Shown here: positions 9,362-20,264 of the stretch, in pieces
How the letters are laid out: the number at the start of each line of letters is the position of its first letter
How positions within the stretch are numbered: the stretch's first letter is position 1
Origin: Takashimella koratensis
Lineage: Eukaryota > Basidiomycota > Tremellomycetes > Trichosporonales > Tetragoniomycetaceae
Direction of reading: 5' to 3'
DNA: 64,000 nucleotides
NCBI GenBank assembly: GCA_003116875.1
Contig: BCKT01000018.1
Coordinates: 186,001 to 250,000, forward strand
Position numbers and translations under genes: made by a program
Notes under the pieces: generated by a model
What the model saw: the letters and a program-made list of their open reading frames with translations, nothing else
Database searches by the model: none
Told to the model about the DNA's origin: nothing

Positions 9362-11473
9362 ATGGTATCCTCGAGCGACGATATCCCCGTCGCGGGGCCC
9401 TCGACGCTTCCCGCTCTTGACACCGTCGATATCACCTACACCCCCTCGCAAATCTCCCTCGCCAAGAAATCACAACGCCAACGTCGACTCGCCCTTCGCC
9501 TCCGCCGCGCTCTCCGGATCCCACCATCCACTTCGCTCCTCACCGCTGCCCGTGTGGCCCTCACTCTCGCGGGCCTGGTATGGATCGCGGCTCTCCCAAT
9601 CGATGCGCTGTGGAAGGGGATGGGAGTGGATGAACATGCTCTCCAGCCAGCGCAGGTCACAATGTATTTCGATTGGGGGGACGTTCATATTGCAGATACG
9701 TATCTAGGCGTGTTGGAAGGGATCGTGGACGAGCCGTTTGAACTGTAAGTGAATGCGGGAGACAAGGGCCGGAAGAGGTGTCTGGAGAAGGATGAAGGTG
9801 ATCAAGGTGGTATAGCAGGTCAAGGGTGACAGTTTGAGAGGAACCTTCGAGCTCGTTGCTGATAGAACAACAGTCGCTCAAAATGGATGCAAGACGTCTT
9901 TGCTTCCTCGGGTTTGCAAACGGGGAACACCTCACTCTCGACTTGGGCCTACATCTCCCCTCCACGATCCGCAGGTCTCGAGACGATCATCCTCACTGCT
10001 CCATGGCTTTCCCAGCACTCCACCTCGGCATCATCTTCTTCCCCTTCCCTACTCCCACCATCCACCGACCCAAAACCCTCGCCCAACCTCCGAGGGGTAG
10101 CTACTCTCCTCTCCCTCGCGCACTTCCTCGCGCGTCAAGGTCACTGGGCGTTCGATATTGCGATAGTAGTGGGCGAGGGCCAGTTGCAAGGCGTGGAAGA
10201 GTTTATGGGGAATTATCATGATTTGTTCCCGGGTCAGATCTGGACAGGGATCAATGTGGATTATCCCGGGCATTCGTTTGAACACCTGGGTCTATTCTAT
10301 GGTGAGTGAACAGGAGGCAGGACCATTTTCACGCAGAAGTCTCACGAGTAGTGTTCTTTGCTGATTGATATCCACTTTTCTCTTCCCTTTCCTCGCTTGG
10401 TTGGGTCATATTGTCGATGCGCCTACAGAGGGGACCAACGGACGCCTTCCTAACCAAGATGTCCTCAACACTCTCTCCCACGTCGCGCGATACAGCACGG
10501 GCGTCGACGTCCGCGTACACGACATCGACCCATCTGCGTCCACCTCACCTGTCCGTGGCCTTGGCAAGGCCGTGGAAGGGTATTGGGTCGGTGCGAGGCA
10601 TCTGGTCCAGCATTTCAAGTATGCTGCACTAGGTCGACCAAGTGGAGCTCATGGTCTCCTCGCAAAGTATGTCTCCTTCTTCTTCCTACCTGACCTACCC
10701 CACGCGTCTCTCCTCTCTCTCGCCCTCCCCTGGCCTTGATGCGTTCAACCACATCGTATACTGACCACCTCTGTCATTCACACAGACACCGAATCGATGC
10801 GTTCACACTCTACTGTCCCCCCGCTACCGGTCCTCACGGCTTCCACACCTTGGGCCGTACCATTGAATCGACCTTGCGATCATTTAACAACCTCCTTGAA
10901 CGACTTCATGCCAGTTACTTCTTCTACCTCCTCCCTGCTCCGGACCGGTACATGCCTGTCGGACATTACCTCCCGGCTGCGGTGTTGCTTGGCGCCGCAT
11001 TGACGATGGGAGGATTTGACTGCCCAGTGCCTGTCACCGCCGTCGTTGGGGTGTTAGTCCCAGCTTTACTGGTTTCCGCACTGGCGTGGTTCTTCCAGCG
11101 AGCAGAGCTCACTCTCCTCGCGTTACTCGCACCTATCCTCTCGTCAAGCTCGACCTCGACCCCCAAGGACGACCAACTACCACGGTCAGCTCGGTCATTG
11201 ACCAACCTCTTTTTCGGCGCCCTCATCTCCACACTCGCAATGGTCAACTTCCCCCAATCTATTCTTCTCGCCCTCGTCGTCCATGCCCACCTCTCCCTCC
11301 CACTCCTCCTTCCTCTCCCGCCGGCAGCAAAAGCCGGGATCCTCGCGCTTCTCGGACCAGGGGTGTGGGTCGTCGCGCCCCAGCTTAGGGAGACGTGGGA
11401 GGTCGCTGGTGGCCTCGCGTGGCCCGGGGTGGTCCTCCTCTGGCCGATCATGTACCTCGTGGCGGCTCTGTGA
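9362..11473 (+). CDS. GAA1: GPI transamidase subunit GAA1
   Basis: Four exons sum to 1737 nt (578 aa): 9362..9744, 9874..10301, 10429..10666 and 10786..11473. Gaa1 is the ER-membrane subunit of the GPI-anchor transamidase that joins GPI to the C terminus of precursor proteins. The N terminus is cytosolic, followed by one TM segment (LLTAARVALTLAGLVWIAAL). A luminal domain related to M28 peptidases comes next, including SKWMQDVF, GINVDYPGHSFEHLGLFYE, EGTNGRLPNQDVLNTL and KHRIDAFTLY. The C-terminal half holds several TM helices (for example VPALLVSALAWFF, LLWPIMYLVAAL). Splice junctions restore the family motif YEGTNGRLPNQD exactly. The start at 9362 is the first ATG in the frame. Length fits fungal Gaa1 (about 570-620 aa). 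Confidence 0.93.
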
Positions 11474-12217
11474 GCGGCGTGGTCAGTGGACAAGGACTTG
11501 GATAGATGGGCACAAATGTAGGAGATGTAATGTACATAGATCCCATGCATGGGTTGGAGAATGGGTAGAGTCGCATGAGATCCGAGACCGAAAGTGCCGA
11601 GTGCCGAGCAATCTTAAATGAAGTCGTCAGTCTCCTGGCCCAACGGTTTCGCGCTCAAGTCTCCGCAATATTGAGATTGGCTCAAACCATAACCCAACCT
11701 CTACCTTGACTCTCCCCATATCCCTCGACCATCGACTGTACATATCCCTCAACGGACTCATCGCCTGTCCAATCCCTTCTGCTCGAACATCAACCATGCA
11801 ATAGCGGCGAATCATCTCAACGCTTCACCCATCATCACGAGGCATCAACAATATTCCTCCCGCCTGCATTTCGTGTCCATCACCTCTCCCGGGACGTACC
11901 CGTACCTGGCGTGCACTCTCCTCCAGTCTGTAGGACCATCGCCTGCATCTGATCCATGTGTATGCTGTGAAGACTATACCTATCGCCAATCGTGACAAGT
12001 CGAGATGGGCGTCTCAGACGAGTGAGTGGTGAGGTATTAGCTACTTTGGTTCTTGCTGTACCATCCTTTGAAACGGCGATGGCAAGGGCGCTTCCAAAGC
12101 GACAAGTCCCTTTGATGGTGACGGACCTTGGATTGATGACTTGCTCCATCTCCTCTATCTCTTACTCCATCTCTCATCTCTCTTCTCGCATCTCACATAC
12201 ACCTCGGTGCTGACTCA
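11474..12217. other. Intergenic region GAA1-NPR2
   Basis: About 740 bases between two plus-strand genes should hold the GAA1 terminator and NPR2 promoter/5' UTR. The last 60 bases before the NPR2 ATG are pyrimidine-rich (ctccatctcctctatctctt). Short ORFs in both directions look random. Confidence 0.4.
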
Positions 12218-15123
12218 ATGACACCTAGATCCTTCCTGCCTCAGATCGTCGGTGTGAGTGACTCCTTCCCTCCTCTTCTCGGCCTCCTCTCTCGACTCCC
12301 TTACCGCTTTTCACTTCCTCATCTCTCCTCTCCTCATCCCCTCTGCCTCATCCTGACCGCACCCAGCTGTTCTACGCGACCTTTGACCCAACGGCCGGTC
12401 CCATCATTCTACACCAAGTTCCCGACAACCTCATCTCTAGTTCCTCTGACGATTCACGATCTCGATCCCGTTCCGTCTCTCGTTCTCGCCCACCTGCTTC
12501 TCCCATTCCTTCCCCCTCGCCCAACTCTGCCGCCGCTCGGTCTCCTACGACGACGCTTTCTCGCTCTTTACGAGAGGACGACGCTCGACTGTCGAGTAAT
12601 GGAGATAGCGACCGCGAGCGCGACCGGGGCCGAGGACGGGGTAGGGATAGAGATAGAGATGCAGAGACGAGTACCCGAGGTCGTTCGAGGTCAAGATACC
12701 TACACAACCCCTATAACCGATCCGACCACTCTTCCCCTTCTCGCTCCAACGCAATGACTACCAACCTCTCCGCTTCTCAATCCAACAGTCACGGTCCAGG
12801 TCCATCTCACTACTCTCGCTCTCTACTCGACTTTGCTTCCATATCCGAATACATCATCCCCAAGAAATCACTACACGGGAAACTCGTCACTTTCCTAGCG
12901 ACAGGGGACGATGATGAGAGGTATCGCGTCATGGGGTTCCCAAGCGTACTAGAAGGGGAAGGGGATAGGTATTTGAGGAACGAGTATATGTGGAATCTGT
13001 GTTTCGTGTTTAGTGCGGAAAGCTCGCTGGAAGCATTTGAGCCTGTCGTACGCAAATCGGCGAGGATATTGCGGTCCGCTGAGGTGAGTGGTGATACGTG
13101 TGGGAAGGCAAGGGAATGGGGAAAGAGTGACAGGCTGAGCGGGGTGGAAGGGGCAAGGAAGGAGGCCCTCGAGCTGACATGGGACAGATCGACTCGGGAT
13201 ACCTCTCGTCGCCTAAACCACAACATACTTCCCTCCCGGCTGTCCTCGAGCAAATCTTTGAAGATCTCAACTCGTACTCGGAGACGAGCATCCCACTTGA
13301 CGGGTTCAACTCGCTCGAACTCAAGCTCTTCCCCTTTTTCCGTGAGTCAAGCTACCTTTCTTCTATACCGTCCTCCTGGCCTATCCTTCTCCGCTTTATT
13401 TTCCGCTCTGCTCTCACCGCTCCTCTTCTGTCATTGCGGCGCCATCTGCTCCTTCATACACACCCACAGCTAACCTCTTCCTCGACGACTCAGCCAACCC
13501 GCCCGACTGCCACGACTGGGACGTCCCCATCGCCCTCGTCGACCTCAACGACCTCAAAGACGATAACTGGGATATCACAGCCGCCCGCGTCTCGCAATAT
13601 ATCAACGGGATCAACCATGTTCGGCGGATAGCTGAGCTGGCTGACGCGGATCCGGCGTTGACGAGGGAGACGTTGAGGCATATGTTGTATTATCAGGTAG
13701 TCATGATGGTGAGTGTCTGGTGTAACGAAAGCTATCAGGTCGTCCCATCCGGACGACCTTCTCTCTGCCAGGAACAATCAACTCACACACCATTTTCACC
13801 TTGCAGATTGATATCTTCCAATACTCGAATATCTACACGCTTGAACCCAGTTTCAAGCGGCTAGCATCTGACGAATCCGTGATTCGAGAATGTGGCGACT
13901 ACGTAACACGACCTGGTTTTGACCCACCTTCCTGGCCTGTCTTGTGCGGTCTCTACGCCCGCTTGCACCCAGGAACGACGGTTCACGACTGGATCGAATC
14001 AAACGATATCCTCTCCCTTGGCGTCGACCCTCGCCGATTCACTTCCTTTGGCGTGATCAAGGGCTTTCTGCGTCGGGTCCACCGATGGCCCGTGGTCGTG
14101 GACAAGACGGCACCTGTCCCGATCCTCTTTGACCAGCCGGAACATCGACACAGCCTACACCACACGCATAGTGGAGCCAGCGGCGCGGGTGCTGGGGCGG
14201 GCGGGCGGCGCAAAGTTGGGTTTAGGCGAAACGACTCGAGTAATGCCCTTTCGTCTAGTCGAGGTGATTCGGCGTTCTCCTCAAGACCTACGCTGGCGCA
14301 CAACCACAGCGGGCTGACGGCGGCGGGGTCGCTGTTCTCGGGGAACGCAGGGAGCAGTGGGGTTCAAGCCCTCGGCAGCAGTCACGCGTTGGCAGGAGAG
14401 TCGGCGTTCACACTTCGTTCGGTCGATTCGGGGAATAGTCTAGGTGTGTCGCCATCGTCAGGCGCAAATAGGACACCGCCGAGTAATCCAAATAGATCAC
14501 CGGGTCCGTCGTTTTCCCATATCTCGAGAAGAGGTAATGGCGGGGTCAACGGGCATGTAGGAGGTGGTGGGGGAGGTGGTGTAGGTGGTGGAGGGGTGGG
14601 TTCTACACCACCCCTGACGACGAGGGACTCGACGGGTCGGAGTCTGAATTCAGCAGGAGATACGCTCCCGTCCGTCTCGAGTCGGAGAGGCGGGAGTGCT
14701 GTTGGATTAGGGATCGGGATGGGGGTTGGTGCGAATGGGAGCGGAGGTGGTGGAGGAGGAGGAGGAGGAAGTGGGTTCACGCGCGCGCCGATGAGTGGGA
14801 GGACGTCGGGGATGTTGACTGTTTCCACTCATTTAGGCGGTGGCGGGGGAGGGAGTGGGTTCGGTCTCGGTCTCGGTCACGGAGCCGGAACAGGAGGTGG
14901 TGGACAAGGATCAGGTCTAGGACTTGGTCTCGCCCTAGGTCCAGACCCTGAATACTATCGCCTAGCCATCGAAGATGAGATGGTACGTTTATTAGATGGG
15001 AAACATAATGCGGATGAGATCCAAGTTAGGTTTGGGATAGGTTGGGGGGAGTTGGAGAAGGTCGTTGGAGTTGATGATCGAGGTGGTGTTGGACGTAAGG
15101 GAATTGCGGTTGTGTATCGATAA
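12218..15123 (+). CDS. NPR2: NPR2/NPRL2, GATOR1 (SEACIT) subunit
   Basis: Five exons sum to 2463 nt (820 aa): 12218..12253, 12367..13083, 13188..13341, 13470..13708 and 13807..15123. Npr2, with Npr3 and Iml1, forms the GAP complex that inhibits TORC1 on the vacuole when amino acids are scarce. The first junction gives PQIVGLFYATFDPTAGPIIL, the diagnostic longin-type N terminus. ISEYIIPKKSLHGKLVTF, EYMWNLCFVF, DWDVPIALVDL, NHVRRIAELADADP and IDIFQYSNIYTL follow. The C terminus (YRLAIEDEMVRLLDGKHNAD) matches the winged-helix end of the family. Two long insertions are unusual: a Ser/Arg-rich block after HQVPDN (about residues 35-150), and a Gly/Ser-rich block of about 250 residues encoded at ~14150-14945. 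Yeast and animal orthologues are shorter. Confidence 0.92.
14565..14775 (+). repeat. Glycine-codon low-complexity repeats inside NPR2
   Basis: Two GGN-rich runs (about 14566-14600 and 14740-14772) encode poly-Gly with Val or Ser interruptions. The pattern suggests local slippage expansion within the coding exon; the frame is maintained. Confidence 0.7.
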
Positions 15124-15651
15124 TAAAGTAGGTAAGATAGGTGGATTTGGAGAAAGGATTGGGCAGAGAGGGTAAAGAGAGGGTAAAGAGAGGGTAAAGT
15201 GAGGGCTCATGTCATATTGAACATGGTGAAAGAAGATCATTTGGAGACTAAACTAGCATTTTGCATGCAATTGTGTCAACCTTGCGATGAGGTGCTATAT
15301 GTTTGATCTTGGATATAAGAATTGTAGGTAATCACAGAGGAGGTTTGAAGATTGGCGTAGAGGAAAGAGGAGTGGAAAGTGTAGAGGAGGGAGAAGTGAC
15401 GAGCAGACTTTTTCCAGTTTCAGTGTAGACACGACAACGACAACGACAGCGACAGCAACAACAACCAACTTTGACAAAGACGAGACTCGTGTTCCCCCTT
15501 TCTTTCTCCTCCGCCGCCTTGCTTCTCCTTATAATGACTATCTCCTTATTCGCATTTTTACCGTCATTCTCGGCTGCCCGTTTTTCCTTTCTCTCGTCCC
15601 CCAACCCGCGTTCCTCATCCCTCTTCCCTCATCCCTCGTCCCGCTTTCCAC
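15124..15651. other. Convergent 3' interval with short tandem repeat
   Basis: The interval separates the NPR2 stop (+) from the M28 peptidase stop (-). Three copies of gagagggtaaa lie at about 15166-15199, and a short (cgacaa)-like run lies near 15431-15462. I see no gene. Confidence 0.45.
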
Positions 15652-18600
15652 TTACGCGTCCAGGATACCCACCACGATCCCAGACATCAAAATATCCAGT
15701 GACCCTTTGTACTTGTCCACCGCCCATTGGTCCATATCGATCAACCATTTACTTGCTGGCATATTGGGCCCCATGGCGTATGCTGTCCCCGGTACCATCT
15801 GGTTGACGTCTACCCACGATTAAAAAGGACAAGGTAATGAAGAAAGCAGGAGAATCAATGGTTAGCATGTTATCCATACGTCTTGCATGGACCTCGGACT
15901 TACCGATAGCAGACCAGTGGATTGACACTTTGTCCTCTGGATGCAACCGAAGTGTCAGTTCGAGGTCAAGGTAATGCTCGTCTACAGAGGTAGCCGTCTT
16001 GATATGGTGTCGTTTCAAACCGTGAGGCGGGGGGTGATCGAATGTCCAGTCGAGGATCTCCGCTTCGAAAGCGATGACGGGCCATACTAGTCCGGCCTGT
16101 GGAACGCCATCAGTTCGTTTCCGCCAACATGAAGTTGGACCACAGAGACTTTGCTAATCGAGTCCATTAGGCACTCACAAAATCCAGGTGGAACTTGTAA
16201 TGCACCGCGTCGTGCTCAGGCATCACTGTCCTCTCGAAATGCGGAGTCATCTTCGGCCATTTAAAATCCTTCACATCCTCTCCCGTCCCATCCAACGGGA
16301 AGCGATACGTGTCCAAGAACGAAGGGAGTGGGTAAAGGACGTCAAAGTCGGATTCGTTAGGGGTCAATTTTGTGTGTTCCAACTGAGTGCCGGGGATACC
16401 GTATCGCTCGTGGACGGATTCAGCGAGGGGTTGGTTAAGTGGCCAGTCGAGGAAGCCGATGTGAGCGGTGTGGTCCTCGGAGGTGTGCTAAACACGAGCA
16501 AGAAACGTCAGACATGTTTAGGACAATGGAGACGGATAAAGGACCGGGGAGGATGGGGTGAATTCAAGACTCACGTTGTAGGTGTACTGCACAATCATGC
16601 GTTTTGGGTGCTCCGCATCATATGGAGACCACCAAGGCCCCGTGAAAACAACCAACACCCCCGCGGCGAGCAACACAAGCGTAGCCAAGACGCGACGCTG
16701 GGCTCGGCGCGAGAGGCGGTGGAAGAGCGGGGCAGAGGTGGGGAAGAAGGTGATACCGCATGCGGCGGAGATGGTTGCGATGATGAACTCTGATGGCGCA
16801 GTCTGCGTTCAAGAACGGTTTAGGTCAGCCAAGGGCAAGAAGGGGGGGTTGCAAATGTGAGAGTATATCGAAAAATGGACGTACCTTGCCCATCCGACCG
16901 GTGAGGGGTACGAAGATATCGAGAGTCTGAGGTTGTCAGAGATGGGCTAAATACGAGAGACACCGGAGCCTCAGATGTGTTACTCACAGTTGTCAACGTC
17001 TCGACGGCGATAAACACCGACGCTGCCGTCGGCAACATATAAGCCGGTGCAAAAACCAAAGCCTCCACACTCCCTCTTCCACTCTTCTCACTTCCCCTCA
17101 GTAGCTTGCTGATCCCGCTCGCTGCCACGCCGATGAACATGATGCTTGTGAGTAAAGCGTAGAGGTACGCTGATCGGATCCGGAAAGATTGGAGGATGAG
17201 CATGTACCATGAGAAGTAGAGCATCTGGGCGTGTAAGTAGGCGGGTTCGAGGGAAGTTCGTTCAACAGGTGAGACGAGGCGGGATAAAAGGTGTTGCGAC
17301 CCGAGTTGTGCTGGAATTGTTAGCCAAGGCAAAGACTGAGAAGGATTGTACAGAGCGTGGTGCGAGCTCACCGATGTATGCGATAGGGACGTAGAGGTAA
17401 AGACAAAGAAACTCGTGAGAGAACCTGCGGAGGTGGGTTAGATCCCAGAGTCGAGCGTAAAACAGCACAGATTGTCGCTTATCATCTGCCAACAGCTCCA
17501 CTCACCAGGTCATCCGCTTATCCACGAGGCACAAAACTCCCGCGAGCCCATTCGCCGCTAACATTCCCGCAATCAACCCCACCGGCGTCCCCACTAGCGC
17601 CAGCACGAGCGGTCTCAAGTTCCTCGCAAATTGCAACATCGACATGACAGCCGCCATCACCGCGAGAGCGAGGTAATACGGCGCGACCAAGTCCAGGGGG
17701 AAACTGTAGAAGATCCGATCGTATAGCGATAAGTAAATGACGTCGGGTGGGGACCATTCGGATTCTGGGATGGAGAGAGGGGAGGAAGAGGAGAGTAGGT
17801 GTTGGAGGACAGGGAACATGTTGCTTGTAAAATGTTGAGCAGAGCCAGGTTGGATATTGGCAAGTGTGTCTTTGCGAGTGTGGTAGTAGTAGCTATTTCA
17901 AAGTCAACCATTGTCGGATAAGGCGCAAGGTGTGACGAGATGTAGCTTACCTGTGCCCAACGATCGCCATCTGTCGAGTTTGGGTTAAAGAGTCAGTGTC
18001 CCATCTTCCTGATCGAGAAGCAAGACATGATCCAGCTCACATCAAGACCCGAGACGTTGAGGTACTCCTCAAACTGTCCAAAGTCGGTACTACACCAGTC
18101 GTCAGCTTTGTCTATCCCGCTCTTTAAGACAGCCGCGTTTTGGGCGATTGGCTTTACTCACTCCGACATGATGATCCCTGACGAGAAGACATCGGCAGCG
18201 ACCACCGTACCTCGCGGGCTATCCTGGTCAGTCTCTGTTCATATCTCTTTTCCCTTGTCGCAACGTAAATACTACGTACTACGGGGCATGGCTGTAAGCT
18301 TCGATCATCTCCTTGCTCGTTGCCTGGAACAACAACGCCCCGCCCGTCGACCCGGCAGCTGCAAAAGTTATTTTAGAGGGCGATGTCGAAGAAGGGCAAG
18401 GAAGCTTACCTTCGAGGTTGATGACTGCCTTGACCGTGGAGGCGGTCTCGTGTTGCGTCGAGTACAGGTGCGAGCCGTCTTGAAGTGTCTCTATTGACAT
18501 CAACAGTGTCAGTAATTAGGGACCAAGGCGAAAATCCCGATATCACTGACCTTCACCGCCATTCCACACTGTATCGTGTCAGCGGTGCTCAAACTTCAAA

Positions 18601-19766
18601 CTTCTCTCCATATCCATCCCCGCAAGACATCTGTTCTCATATAGCACTTACTGAAGATGACCGAATTGTCGAACGGCTCGTTCCGGTCGATCAACACCCT
18701 CGCTAGGTCCAACATGACCCCGACGCCCATTCCGTCGCTGTCAAGTTAGATATATACCTTGAGGCTCCCTCCAACCGTTTCTCCGCCGGTACTGAGCCGG
18801 CAACTCGCCAATTGTTCCGAGAAGAAAAGTACTTACTCGGCTGCGCCCGGGGAAGGCAAGGTCGAATCAATGTGTGCACCGAGGAGGATACTGTCCTTGC
18901 TTCCTGGCTCAACCGGTCCTGAAGGCGGGTCGAGCGCAGAGACCTTGAGGACAACGTTACGGATCCCAGAGTAGAGCTTGAGCACGTCATGGCCAACGAT
19001 GTTGAACCTGTTACGAGGTTGAGATCTTATTAGCTGCGTTTTGCCAAGCCTCGGATAACCTAAGCCCAGAGGACCGATTTCCGAGTAAAGCCAAGCACAA
19101 GGGTCGGGGTGAAGGTCGTTACTTACTCGTGAAATCCCGAGCCCTGCTGGACCCACATCTCACATTTGAGCACCCCATTCGCGTCGCACCGACTCTTGAG
19201 CAGCGTCACTTGGCTCGCGACGTATTCTTCGCCCTGAAGGGCTTGGGGTGTACCCACGGTTCGGTAGCCAATCTCGTCGAGGGCGCGGATATGGGAGAGC
19301 ACGATCTCCTCGGAAGGCTGAGGACGGCCCTCGGCGTCGCTGAAGATTAGGGTCAGTGAATGGGACAAGAGCGGATTAGCGACCAGGTAAGAGGTGGAAG
19401 GGTGGTGTTTGAGCTCATGTTGGAGAGTTAGACGATAGGTTGAGAGGGAACCTGAGTCTGAGGGGAGGTGCAATGAGCAAAGGAGGCTTACAGCGGCGGG
19501 AGCGGCGAAGGGAGGTGGTAGTGGAGCCGACAGAGAAAGTACGGCCACAATGTGAATAGAGGAAGAAGTAGCGCCCAGCTCTTCCATGAGGTAGTCCCAG
19601 CAGCGGTATTCACGATGCTCTTGTACCCAGCGCCGGTATGTCCATTGGGTCCGTTGGGCTTGGGATTGGCCGGAGGGGTAGACTTGGATTTGGACTGGGG
19701 CTGGGGCTTGGACTTGGAAGGGGTAGACCGGGGGCTCGAGCCGGGCCCGATAGGTGAGCGCGCCAT
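15652..19766 (-). CDS. M28-family ER/vacuolar membrane metallopeptidase (ERMP1/FXNA/Pff1-like)
   Basis: About 18 exons. The 5' ones are 19766..19492, 19339..19127, 19007..18837, 18737..18652, 18568..18551 (only 18 nt) and 18490..18410; the last ends at TAA 15652. This is a large zinc aminopeptidase-like protein with a lumenal N-terminal catalytic domain and many C-terminal TM helices. Residues ~60-80 form an N-terminal signal anchor (WALLLPLFTLWPYFLC). Metal-site motifs appear in family order: LLGAHIDS, AADDGMGVGVML, WNGGEETLQDGSHLY, IIMSDTDFGQF and GHSYYYHTRKDTLANIQPGS. TM segments follow from about 17.8 to 16.6 kb, then a soluble C-terminal domain ending MSGIVVGILDA. All metal ligands appear present, so it is probably active. 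It is divergent from PUS3. Whether it sits in the ER (ERMP1) or vacuole (Pff1) cannot be told from sequence. Confidence 0.9.
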
Positions 19767-20264
19767 ACGTGTTTGTGCAAGGACGGTAGGCGCCGAGCCA
19801 AGAGCGAGCGAGGAGGGGACTGGGAGATGGAACGGAGTGGGGAGGTGGGTAATGGAGGATGGGGTTTGGGGGATGGGATGAGACGATCAGTTGATAGGAT
19901 AGTGGAATGATAAAGTTGAGAGGACGGAGGGTGGGTGGAGGTTGTGGTCGGTGGTCGGCGGCGATGACGAAAGAGAGCAATCAGCAAATCTCAATGGAGA
20001 CACGTCGCCGGTGACCATCTATATCGTTCTCGGCGCGACCGCTCAAACCTCTGCTGCGCTCCACACCTGATCTACCCTGGTCTCTACCTGCTCCATCGCT
20101 ATTATCGTGCAGACCTGAGGTCTCCTCTGCCCTCGTCCTCTCGTCCTGCCCCCTCTGCCCCCTCTGCCTCCCCTCCACTCCTGGTTCTACGGAGGATAAC
20201 CTTTGCCTGGTCCAAGATCCACGGAGATCTACACCTACTCCGCGCGGGGGATGAAACCACACTT
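19767..20264. promoter_or_regulatory. Bidirectional region M28 peptidase/PUS3
   Basis: 498 bases lie between divergent ATGs. It contains a pyrimidine-rich stretch (tctcctctgccctcgtcctc region near 20120-20170) upstream of PUS3. No specific element is identified. Confidence 0.4.

Noticed and set aside
14382..14828. Proline-rich minus-strand ORF opposite NPR2
   Set aside because: It is the antisense shadow of poly-Gly codons in NPR2.
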